NCBI GenBank assembly: GCA_965644315.1
Contig: CBFFRQ010000055.1
Location: forward strand, 124,001 to 188,000
DNA length: 64,000 bases
Origin: Caecitellus pseudoparvulus
Lineage: Eukaryota; Bigyra: Bicosoecida
Reading direction: 5' to 3'
Part shown: positions 37,994 through 48,083 of the stretch, one piece after another
Numbering within the stretch: position 1 is the stretch's first letter
Layout of the letters: each line of letters begins with the position of its first letter
The notes under the pieces: generated by a model
The model's database searches: none
What the model was told of the DNA's origin: nothing
The model's input: only the letters and a program-made list of their open reading frames with translations
Made by a program: the position numbers and the translations under genes

Positions 37994-39927
37994 ATGGCAG
38001 CTGTGACAGGTACCCTGCCGTTCGACGATGGATCCAGCTATATGGGCCCCTCAGAGGTGTGTCTCCTACGTTGGGCGGGGTTTTGGTTTTGCTTCAGCAC
38101 CTTTCCCTTCCTGCTTTGCACCTCAGTACGCCGCACTGATGGGCCTCACGGGGTTTGGCACCGTTTTGCTGTGGAATGCTACTCGGAGGCTTCCGCTGTC
38201 TGCAGGTAAGCGAGCTGGCCGCTTTGTGTGTGACGGTGGTACTGTCACAATTCCGCACTCCGTTCACCCTCCCTCTGTTGGACACAGCCCCGTGGAACCA
38301 CGTGCTGCTCGCCGGAATCATGACCAACATTGGCTACCAAGTGGGTCAAGCGAGTGCTGACATGAATGACTGGGTTGGCTCTGAGCGCCGCGCTCTCACG
38401 CGGCTGCCTTCGTGGGCCACTGGCTTTGCTGAGAGCCAAGGTTGGGCGACTGACGGAATGGATACAATGGCCAGGGTTTCTAAGCTCCGCAAGCAAATCA
38501 TCCTCGATGATGAAGCATCCTTCCGTCGAGATGCTGCCGCTTTTCAGCGCGCGACAGCTGATGGGCTGCAGGGTTCCCGCTTTCACAGCGCTGTTGCTCC
38601 ACTTACTCTTCCCCAAGCAACTCCTGCAGATGTGAAGGCCTTCGTGGCGACTTTGAAGGCTCAGTCGGACTCGGAAGAAGGATTTCAAGGTGTTTTAGAT
38701 GCATTTAAGTCACGTCTCGGCGCAGCGGCTGGGCCTTCCCTCAGCGCGAGCAAGACAGAGGAGGGCCGAGCTGTGTTGGCCGGCTTGCGTCTGGCGCTGG
38801 GATTGAAGAGTGAATGCTCCAGCCTGTTGGCTGCTGAAAACTGGGAAGCCGGGAAGGAGCGTGTGGCCAGTGAGAAGTTTGCTGAAGCGGCTACTCAGGC
38901 GCACTTGCTCACGGAGCGACGTGAGGCACTTGCCATGGCCCTGAGCGCCGCCAGGCAGCAAATCGCAGTTGGGGCACCGGCGGATGATGGCGTTCAGTAC
39001 GTCCAAGTGCCGGTCATTGTGGACTTGCTGGTTGCAGGGGTGCCTTTGGACCCTATTGGACCAGATTTGCCTGAGTCCTTGTTCACGGAGCCTGTAACAG
39101 TTGCTGCAACCCATGTCTCCGAGCTGGAGAGTCTCGTGGAAGCCATCAACAAGGCTGTGAAAGAGAGCAACAAGGTCGCAGCCTCTGCACACGGTGAGCC
39201 TTGGGCCTGCACCAGTCCGGGCACCTTTGACATCTCAGACGATGAAGTCAAGGCCGGTTTGGAGCGAATTGTCGAGACTGCCCGGCTTCGGATTGCCCAG
39301 CGCCTGAAGTGGTGCAGCACTTCCGATATGCTGGCGGAAGCCGCCGCCTCCTTGGAGGAGTACGGTGAAGGGGACGCAGCTGCAGCAACTCGCGCTGCAG
39401 CAGCCCAGCGGGATGCGCTGGTGAAGAGCCTGCTCAGTCCCGACGGACTTTCCTTGCAGGTCCCAGACAGCGGCGCCCCGTCCGCACTGGTTGTTGAAGC
39501 ATGGCGCCGGACGCTCACAGCGCGTGTAAACCGGCAGCATCTTTCGGCGGTGATGGCAGAGTTTGGGTGGGATTATTCCAGTGCAGCACAGCGAGAGGAT
39601 GCAAGTGCTGAGGGGCGCCCAGCGGCATTGGCTGCACTGCGAACCATGGTGGACGAAGAAGCAGCAGATGCAAAAGCAAAGGCTGCTGTGGAAGCCGTCG
39701 CCATGGAGGAGCTTGTCCCTGCTGCTGTCTTGCGCGTTGGTGCCGAGAAGAAATACGCAGGCGTGAGTGACGAGACCATCGCCGTGCTTGCCAGGAATGC
39801 TGTCGTTGCTGCTATTCCTGACGTCACAGCAAGCGTGCTGTCTGAGCGTGCTGAATGCGGGAGCAGCAGCTTTGCCTCATTGAAGGTAGCGGCACGTCGG
39901 GCATTTGAATCCCACGAGTCCAGGTAG
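37994..39927 (+). CDS. NDUFC2-like membrane hairpin fused to a long Ala-rich helical region
   Basis: Three exons (37994-38056, 38127-38205, 38288-39927), introns of 70 and 82 bp, 593 residues. The spliced N-terminus reads MGPSEYAALMGLTGFGTV, LLWNATRRLPLSAAPWNHVL, LAGIMTNIGYQVGQ: two short membrane helices joined by a WNATRRLP turn. This recalls the membrane hairpin of complex I accessory subunit NDUFC2/B14.5b (helix, RRRP loop, helix). From about residue 95 on, nearly 500 residues are Ala/Glu/Lys-rich helices (for example EALAMALSAARQQIAVG) with no motif I recognise. Mitochondrial inner-membrane location is inferred from the hairpin. The stop is 37 bp from the convergent DNA2 stop. Splice phases 0 and 1 both match. 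The complex I link is tentative. Confidence 0.65.
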
Positions 39928-39964
39928 TGGCAATGCATTTTGAAGCATGCATCGGGAAGGGAAC

Positions 39965-42900
39965 TTACTTGCAGGAGTCGCGCCGGCGTGGCACCTTTGC
40001 AGGTCTAGATGTCTGTTCTTGTTCTGGTGGCGACGAATACGCGCATGCAGAAGCAAGTGCGGCCTGCTGCAAAGCAGAGAGCACGAAATCTCCGGCAGTC
40101 GCCTCCATGAGAGCTTCTGTGGTCCCTGTCGGGGCAAAATGCCACTCTGCATGCACGGTTGGAACGATGGGGCGCTCTTCCACCAGCACAGGGGCCAATG
40201 GTGTCGAATAAAGGGACTCCGCTTGGGCAACTATCACCAGCTTGCTGCGAGCTCGAGTTGTCGCAACGTTGAGCCTTCGAGGATCTTGCAGAAGCGCAGC
40301 GTGCATGAGGGACGAACTGGACAAGTCCAGAACAACAACGGGCTTGTCTCGCCCCTGGAAGCGGTCAATGGTTGACACTTCTACAGCCTGCGCCCACCCC
40401 TGCAAAAGCCTTGAGTACGCTTTGCAGTGCAAATTAAACGCCGTAAGGATCGCCAAATGGCCTGGCTTGAGGCCGGCAGAAAGCAGCGCAGCGACTGTGC
40501 TTGCCACGAGCATCGCGCAGGCGGGAGCATGGTGGTGTGGCGTAGGAGGAGGCATTTCCTCCTCCCTGCTTGGCGACAGCAGCAGCACTGCAGGATCTGG
40601 GGCGGTCACAGCTCGAGCCCAGGGGACTGAGTGCAGGTCAGAGTGGAGATGTCTCGGCAGGCATAGGCGCTGCTGGGCAGTCGCTTCTGTCGCACATCGC
40701 ATGCTGCCCGAGTACATGATGGCATTTCCCACTGCCTGGATTGGTGCGCTCATTCGGAACTGCTGAGTCAACTGTCGCACACAGCCTGGGAATTGACCTG
40801 CCAATCTTTCCATCATCGAGGTTCCAAGTCCGAGGTCCGCTGACTCAGAATGCTGTACTAGCGGGCTCAGCTGCAGGTGATCCCCAACAAGCACTGCCAC
40901 GCGCGCAGCCAAGCATGCTTTCACACACAATGGCTCTGTCAGTTGACTGGCTTCGTCCACAATCACGACATCAAAGTGTTGATGTGCAAGGGCGGGGTCT
41001 TTAAGCCCAAGACAAGAGCTTCCAACCACTCTTGCTTGGGCAAGAGGGGAAGAACCCGGGCGGGCGACCTGAATGCACTGCACCGAACACGAACGCACTG
41101 CCGGGTGAATGGACGTGAGCCTCCCACTTCGAGCGAGAACGCCAAGGCTGGCTGTGTCCTCGTGCTCCAAGAGCTTCAGCAGCACATTGTCTACAGCCGA
41201 GTGAGTGAAGGATGTGAGTAGCACCTTGTTCCCCAGAGCGACCAGGATTCGCACCAAGGTGACGATGGTCGTGCTTTTGCCCGCCCCCGGCATTCCTTGA
41301 ATGATGGCAAGCTGCTTCGCACCAAGGGCAAACTGAACTGCCCCTTGTTGCTCCTCATTCAACTGCTTGAAGCTTTCACAGATGCATGATGGCGCACCCA
41401 TCGCTTGAAGGGCGTCGATCACCGGAAAAGGGTCCGAGTGTTCCGGCACAGCAGCGCCACAGATGATTTCCCTTATTGTGCGGCTGGCCGTCTGCTGGCC
41501 GTCGTGCTCCGCATGTCGACCCGCGCTGCTCACCGTGACAGGCCTGTCGTCTGCAGGCGACGCCACCTGAAGCAGAGCCTGCAAGCTGGCCTTAGTTGTT
41601 GTGGTGAAGACGTCAGCATCAAGCCGCCACTTGAGCCGTGTCACACGGCGGTAGAAAGCTACAACACTGTTTGGGGAGGCTGCCTCGTACAGCGGGCTTG
41701 CGACGACTGAGCATCTCTGCAAGTTCTGCACGCAAGCTACTTGAACACATGTTGCTGTTGATCTCCGAACGACTCCCCGCGCAACAGCGACCGGGCCTTG
41801 ACAAATCGAGAGAATAACGTGGTCACCTTCGCAAAAAGCCAACTGGCCATGTTTGGGCAGCTTGAGAGTGAGGACATTCTCCTCAGGCGTGGTGAGCTGT
41901 GGTTTGTCTCCAATGCTGTGGCGTGAGCTCTGCGCCCCGTTGTGGAAACCCCCAAAAGCAAGCTCGGCCGTTGGCGCATCGAGCCAAAAGCCTTGGGCTG
42001 TTGCAGGGGTGACTAGGTATTCCCGGTCAACCACCGATGTTTGAGCTCGGAGGGTGGCCTCTGCCGCCTCCCGGCTTACGAGCTGCCACCATCGCCGAGC
42101 ATACGCCACTGGACGCCGATCTCCGTCGGAGGCTGGCCTTTCTATATCGTGAATGATGTCGCACTGTCTCCGCATGAAGCAGCGGTCGCATTCACTTGAG
42201 GCTGAGAGTGGTCTTGGAAGGACAGGGCGAGACCCGAGACTACTTTCGTGCCAGCGCTTCAGAGCACAGGCAAGTCGGTTGCGGCTCCTGAGCAAGGCGG
42301 CGATCTCTTGCCAGTTGCACCAGATGGGAAACGTTTTCGCGCCCATCCCCTCTGACAAGTATATCAACAAGCCAGCGAGGGGCCCATGCTGTCCTTGGCT
42401 GTTTAGCTGTGGCCCTGCCTCACACCCAACAGCTATACACGCTTTGGCTTGCTTCGCTGAGAGATGGGTACATGACAGGGTTGAAAGCAACAACGCATAC
42501 AGCAAGACTTGCGCTTGGTGCTCAACCTTGGGTGCCTCTGGTAGACGGCCCGTTTTGATTTCCAGGGGAAGCATGCTCGGGCTTGCTGGGGGGTGCTGAA
42601 AGAGGTCAACCCAAGCCACCACGTCAAGGACACCCTTCAAGCCCCATACAAGGCTCCAATGTCCATCTTCTACCCCCACTATTCGTTTCACCGCCCAGGA
42701 CGCCCTCCCTCCAACGCCAAAGACATGGGTCTGGAGGAATGGGATGATGGACTGGGCACACAGTAGCAGTGACTTCAGCGCAGACTCCAGGGTACAATGC
42801 GCTGCAATCAGCTGATCTGGGATTCCTCTGGCGTGCACCAGCCTCCGCGCAACCTCCCTACTGATTGCAGCAAGGTGTGGCACTGCTGCATGTCCCGGCA

Positions 42901-44165
42901 CACCATCTTGTTTGAGACTGCACGCTGCTTCAAGCAAGTTCTCAAACAGCTCGTGCTTCAGAGTCCCAAGGAACATGGCCTTGCTGGAGGTGGACGGAGC
43001 TGCCACCTCCCCAATGCAGGCCTTTCGCACGCACCCACATGCGGTGAGCACACGTGTCGGAGACAGAACAATGTCAGGGTGCAGAACGAGAGCATTTCTC
43101 TCGTTCGAGACACTGAGAACGCGGAAGACATCTCCAGAGCCCGCCAACACTTGAACCCCAGACTCGCATAGGGACTTAGGAGGTGTGCCGTGCGAGCAGC
43201 ACGCAACGACGTGAGCGACGCTTCCTACAGCAGCGACCTCCTCTTCAGCCCACTGACCAGAACAAGAGATGCCAAAAACACAGGTGCCAGCGGGACAGGC
43301 AGGTGCCTGCAAGACATAGTCCTCGAAGGCAGGCGAAGGCTTCGCAAGCACCCACAGCAGCTGGCAGGGCTGTTGGTCATGCACCAGCACAGCCGTTTCT
43401 TGATGAAGAACAACGCAGCGTGAGCAGAGATCAGGCGGAGTCAAAGGTCCTAGCAGTGCCTCACTCCCCAGAGCAGCGGCAAAGCGCTGCTTAATTGCTG
43501 AGGGGGGAATCGGGGCGGTAGCGCCGTGAGTTGGCCGTGCACGCGCAGCTATGTCATCGACATCGAGACCTGCCAAAGCCTGCAGGAAGTCCCCCTCGAA
43601 GTCAGGGTGACCCGCAACTGGCTGAGCATGCGCAATTTGAACGGGTTGCGCCGTGGAGCTTGAGCCTGAGCACGATGCTGCATGTGGGTGAGGGGGAGTT
43701 GTCGCGGCATTCGAGCCAGCCCCAGAGGCAGCAGGGCGGTCCGGGCTTGAAATCGCTGGAAGCCTTGCAGAGGAGAGGGCGGCGTCGTCCAAAGATCCAC
43801 AGAGAACATCTCCATGCAGGCCCTCCAGCCGCTGCATGGCTGGCTCCTGGCCTTTGTCGAAAGCAGGGCGCGGGCGCTTCCTGCTGCTCTGCGGTGACCG
43901 AGACGTGCTGCCACTCCCTGGGCATGACAGCCTGCGAATCTCGCGGGCTTCTGGACTTTCCTGGCCATCAACTCGCAGAACATTCTCATTTTGAATCTCT
44001 GAGGAACTGAGCAGAATGCTCAGCACTTGCTGCCCGCCTGCAGTTGGAGACCTGTGCAGCAGCGTTACGACGTGTAACGCCACGTGAGAAAACCCCGGCG
44101 CCAACGACTCACCCTGAGAGTGCTTCTCCATAAGAGACCTCAGTAAAAGGAGCTTCTGTTGCCAT
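39965..44165 (-). CDS. DNA2: DNA2 nuclease-helicase
   Basis: Preferred model: exons 44113-44165 and 39965-44051, with a 61-bp intron (GTGAGT...CACAG), 1,379 residues; the alternative is a single-exon start at 44131. The RecB-type nuclease shows HELFE, GLKGVLD, PLEIKTGR and HQAQVLLYALL. Iron-sulphur cysteines are CGCVRKAC upstream and CDRCFMRRQC (about 42.16-42.20 kb). A beta-barrel segment (EGDHVILSICQGPVAVARGV) precedes the helicase: GMPGAGKST, THSAVDN, DEASQLTEP, GDHLQLSP, QQFRMS, DRFQGRDK and RRLNVATTRAR. These are the DNA2 signatures; the enzyme cleaves flaps and resects ends in the nucleus. The N-terminal ~200 residues are Ser/Ala/Pro-rich, and the extension after the helicase ends in KVPRRRD. 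It converges with the NDUFC2-like gene. Confidence 0.94.
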
Positions 44166-44192
44166 GAATGCGTGTACGAACGGGCTGCAGCT

Positions 44193-44202
44193 AAATTTCC
44201 GC
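44193..44202 (+). promoter_or_regulatory. Shared 5' motif, relaxed copy upstream of DNA2
   Basis: AAATTTCCGC lies 28 bp before the DNA2 ATG. It shares AATTTCCGC with the CCAAWTTCCGC sites seen near other genes of this block. Confidence 0.3.
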
Positions 44203-44450
44203 AAGGCTACTGCTGTAGCAGACTGGGGAGGCACCACGATGAAAGGGATCACATGCGCAGAGAGTGCTTGGCGGAAGGCAAGCCCGCGAAGAGTCCCGTA
44301 AAACACGCGTTGGCCACAGCCCATCCTTTCACGCCTTCAACATGTCTTGTAAGTTTGAATTTGGCAAAGCTGTGGGTTGTTCTTCCGAACCACCCGAGAG
44401 AGGGGTCCAACTCGGAGGCCGCGATTCGAAGTCACGGAAGCTGCACTGAG

Positions 44451-44795
44451 TTATCGCAGTTGCTTGAACGAGCGAAGCTCGTACACACCGTACACATCTC
44501 CGTCAGCTTCCACGTACGTTGGCGGCCATGTGTGCTGCAGCAAGGCAACAACCCACTCCTCGGGCACCTCAAAGTGGGACGCAAGCTTGCTGGCAGTCCA
44601 TGAGTCTGGGTCATCTCGATAGAGTTGGAAGAGTTCAAAACCCTCAGTCCATGTGAGTGCCTTGCTTCGGGATGGCGGCCGCAAGACCAGCTGATCACCG
44701 GCCCCACCTTCTGACGGTCTAGGGGGGAAAGGGGAGGGGACCAGGCTTCCCCCAGCTTCGCTCGCAGGCTCGAACGAGGGCGGAAGGCTGCGCAT
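44451..44795 (-). CDS. Small protein with helix-turn-helix-like segment, function unknown
   Basis: ATG 44795 gives 114 residues starting MRSLPPSFEPAS, basic-poor but possibly a short targeting leader, followed by a Ser/Pro linker. The conserved-looking part is TEGFELFQLYRDDPDSW, TASKLASHFEVPEEWVVALL, then TWPPTYVEADGDVYGVYE. The pattern of a Trp followed by a helix-turn-helix recalls neugrin/Rrg9-like mitochondrial proteins, but I cannot assign it. The frame stays open upstream to 45107 (218 residues), yet that extension is Cys/His-rich and carries the CCAAWTTCCGC motif, so I treat it as 5' region. It lies between DNA2 and MCM9 on the same strand. Confidence 0.5.
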   Translation of the reverse strand: MRSLPPSFEPASEAGGSLVPSPFPPRPSEGGAGDQLVLRPPSRSKALTWTEGFELFQLYRDDPDSWTASKLASHFEVPEEWVVALLQHTWPPTYVEADGDVYGVYELRSFKQLR

Positions 44796-45492
44796 TGATT
44801 CGTGGACAACCTTTTGCTGGTCACTGATTAGAGCACCTTGAGGCCCGTCCAGCAAGGCAGGGTCCTGTGTTGGGAACGAGGTGCAGGTGCCAGGCCAATT
44901 TCCGCACCCGGCGGGACAACGTACCGCCTGCATCGCCTGAAATATGCGGAACTGGTCCTGTCCAACATCAGGGACTGACTCATGGATGGTGGGCATATCC
45001 TCCACGCGCTGTACAAGCTGTGTGTCTTTTTCATGGATGGCAGGGGTTGCTGCACAGGGACAAGTCTTCACGTGCGTGGTGCATGACGTGGTTGGGCTTT
45101 CTTGCACTCAACACGTCACGGACCTGGCATCGTCTTCCTTGCAGCCGCCGTTTGCCTTGCAGAAGAACTAGCCACTGCCTTCGCAGACTGGGCAGCTTGG
45201 GAAGCCCTGCTTCCAGCGGCACCCATTCTCCAGCTCTCGCATCAAGGCCACACCTTACACGCCAAGCACATACCGCGAAACAGAGCGGAGTACAACGCAA
45301 AAAGAAGATCATCACTCGTGGGTCTGTGGGGCTTTGGTGTTGTACAGACTGCTGGAGCGTGCTTGTACTTAGTTTGCGGGCAGAACCGCCCCCCCCCCTT
45401 CAGGAAGCCGACCATGCGCCACCACGACATGGTGCACGGCAAATGCCAATCTGTCTGACGATGGCCGAGGCTGGAAACCATCTTCCCCTTCG
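44796..45492. other. 5' region of the small gene and 3' flank of MCM9
   Basis: 697 bp with no second gene I can support. It contains the exact shared motif at 44895-44905 and several short random frames. An upstream exon of the small minus-strand gene cannot be excluded. Confidence 0.4.
44895..44905 (+). promoter_or_regulatory. Shared 5' motif CCAATTTCCGC
   Basis: An exact match to CCAAWTTCCGC, followed by AC, 100 bp before the ATG chosen for the small gene at 44451-44795. Confidence 0.35.
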
Positions 45493-47825
45493 TTAAAGGC
45501 CTCGAGTGCCGGCTGCTGGTGCGATTGAGCCCTGCGCGACGGGAATGTCCACTTTCAGCTCCTGGAGAAGCTGCTCCTGAAGGTGCGCAAAGACACCATC
45601 AGGATCATCCTCAAACGTGTTCATGCCGGACTGGCTGGCTGGGCCCATTGCCAATGATCCCATGCTCGCTTTGGCCAGGACAACGGCAACAGCAGCATCT
45701 TGCACCCCAGCGACCTCTCGCATGCACAAGCGGGCATGGGCTTGAGTCATGCGAATTAGCGACTCGAGAAGCCGAATGGTGGTGCGCGCAGCGGACCTAC
45801 CATCAGACGCGCGCTGCTGGGCGTAGAAGGCTTGCAGAACTCGCTGGGCCTCAGGGGATACCGAGGGGTTGAATGCGCCTCGCACATACGAGAAGTATGC
45901 TTGCATCCTTCCCAGGCTCCATACAACCCCAGCTGAGGCGTCCTCAACACGGGTCCCACCGGACGTGCGCACTGCATCCCCCGCATCTACTGGTAATTCT
46001 GACAAGTCAGCCGCCGCACTGCACGCTTGCCCCAGAATGAAGGATGACACCTCTCGGTCCCACTCGGGACTCAACTCGTCCACAAGGATGAGCACAGTGT
46101 CAAATCTTGACAATAACGGCGAAGCAATGGATGTGTTCACGCTGATGTCTTGGCCCACCTCGAACTTGCCCCGAGGGTTGCAAGCGGCCAGGATGCTGCA
46201 CCTACTGTTCAGCTTCACGACCATGCCTGCTTTGGCGACACTAATGCTTTGCTGTTCCATAGCTTCGTGAATGGCCGTGCGGTCATGTTCTCTAATTGTG
46301 TTGAACTCGTCAATGCAGCACACGCCCCGATCAGCGAGGACAAGGGCACCCGCCTCCAGGGCCCACTCTTTGCCATCACGAACGGCAGTGCATGTGAGGC
46401 CTGCCGAAGTAGAACCTATGCCTGTTGTCAATACAGCACGCGCATTCATCTTTGCTGCAAACCGCAAGAACTGAGACTTGCCGGTGCCTGGGTCACCGAC
46501 AAGCAGCAGGTGGGGCTCGCCACGGCTGGCTGCGCCGGCGTCATCACGGTACCCAACTCCCCCCGCAAGGGTCAGGGCTACAGCCAACTTGACAACACGC
46601 ATGCCACAGAGCTGTGGGCAGATGGAACGCAAGATGACGTCCCGCCCTCTTAGGGGGGCTGTACGAAAGTACGCCCAGAAATCAGCAAAGTCGCGGACGG
46701 CTTGCTCTGGCACTTGCCCTGAGTGGGGACTGTCAATGCTCCCCCCGACCGACGTGATGCTGTTTGCTTTCATCACGCTCTCTACATCACACCGTGCCCC
46801 AGGTGAGATCCGCCGCCAGCGGCGTGCGATGATGCCCCCCAGCATGACATCGTCGCCGGCTTTCACAGTGTCCACGAGGTCATGCTGCAGGACGACACAT
46901 AAACTCCTGGGAATGGAACCGACATCCACCGAGCGCACTGCTTCCTGGATCCGTATTTCTTGGTAGTCAATCCGAACCGTCTCTGCCTCCTGCAGGGTGA
47001 AGGTGCTGCCAGGGCATGGCTTGCCGTTCTTTAGAGGCTCGGGGTTGGGGCAAACGACTGGCGTCTCCTGAACATTGTCTCTCTCGACATCAATGACGAC
47101 GTGGAATCGGTACCCGCATGCTCGGTTGCTGCACACAAAGGTCTTTCGATGCTCCAGAGCTGCGCAGTGTAAAGCGGTGCGTACTTTTGCTAGCGGGTAT
47201 GCAGCACGACAGAAGACGTACTCTTCGGTGACGAAGTGCGAACCACTGTTCCATTCACAAAGAGGAACTTTCCCACGTCCCTGCGATGAATGTGGGACAG
47301 GTGCGTGCCTCGGCCTGCCTCGTAAGGCAGCCTAACCCAAACTTACTGGGCTCGAATAGAGGACACGTTGCCGCGCCACATCTCCGGAAGCAAGCAGTCA
47401 GTCAAGCGAGGATGCACGTTTTCCTTCATTGAGAATCCTTCCGTGCCGTCTGAGCCCCGCATCCAGTCTGCCATTTGCTGTGAGGGCGCGACCCCACAAT
47501 CAAGTGCTGTGCTTCGTCGCCGGGCAGAAGCCAGCCGCACGGACCTGCGTGATGGCCACTCGAAGTGAGGCAAATACATCATCTGGCTGCTCCATTAAAG
47601 CGTGACAGCAGACTGGGGAGTAGTGCAGCAAGTCTGCTACCCTGCACAGACACAAGAATCGTGTGAGGTGGGCAACCAATTTCCGCGGATCGCCCCCTAC
47701 CTGAACGGCGCTCCAAAGTGTGTTCCTGCTGCCCGAGGATCAAGCAGGATGTCAAGAATCATGGATCGATACCTCGGCTCATTGCTTATCAGCTTGCGAA
47801 ACACAGCAACCTGATCGCCTTCCAT
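45493..47825 (-). CDS. MCM9: MCM9 helicase
   Basis: Five exons on the minus strand (47701-47825, 47545-47641, 47347-47477, 47222-47280, 45493-47159), introns of 59, 67, 66 and 62 bp, 692 residues, all phases matching. Exon junctions rebuild family sequence, for example SMKENVHPRL then DVGKFLFVNGTVVRTS then KTLEHRKTFVCSNRACGYRF (zinc-finger cysteines). MCM AAA+ core: GDPGTGKSQFLRFA, IDEFNTI, AACNPRGKF and SPLLSRFD. The MCM9-diagnostic tail AARTTIRLLESLIRMTQAHA is present. MCM9 works with MCM8 in interstrand-crosslink and recombination repair in the nucleus. The protein stops soon after the AAA+ domain and lacks the long C-terminal extension of vertebrate MCM9. ATG 47825 (MEGDQVAVF) fits the family N-terminus. 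Confidence 0.93.
47676..47686 (+). promoter_or_regulatory. Shared 5' motif CCAATTTCCGC in MCM9 intron 1
   Basis: An exact copy, inside the 59-bp first intron of MCM9, about 140 bp after its ATG. Confidence 0.35.
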
Positions 47826-48083
47826 AGTCGCTTTTGCAAGGTCCTGTGCGCGCAAACCTGCGCCGCGACGCTGCACCCACCCAGCGGCAACGTCCACTGG
47901 CGGCCACCTGGCCGGAAGCAGGCGGACTTTGCATTTCTTACAGTCCCACACTTTCAAATGTATGGCCGGGATACTAGATTGTGATAGAGTGCGATTGATG
48001 CTGCCCAACTCAACGTCCTTACGGCAGGGTCGCTGCACGCGAGTCGAAAGGCGGCCTCCCAAGTCTGGTCAGCAGCAGGCCGC
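47826..48083. promoter_or_regulatory. Bidirectional promoter region between MCM9 and the GTPBP1-like gene
   Basis: The two genes start 258 bp apart and point away from each other, so this interval must contain both promoters and 5' UTRs. I see no clear TATA box. Confidence 0.5.
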
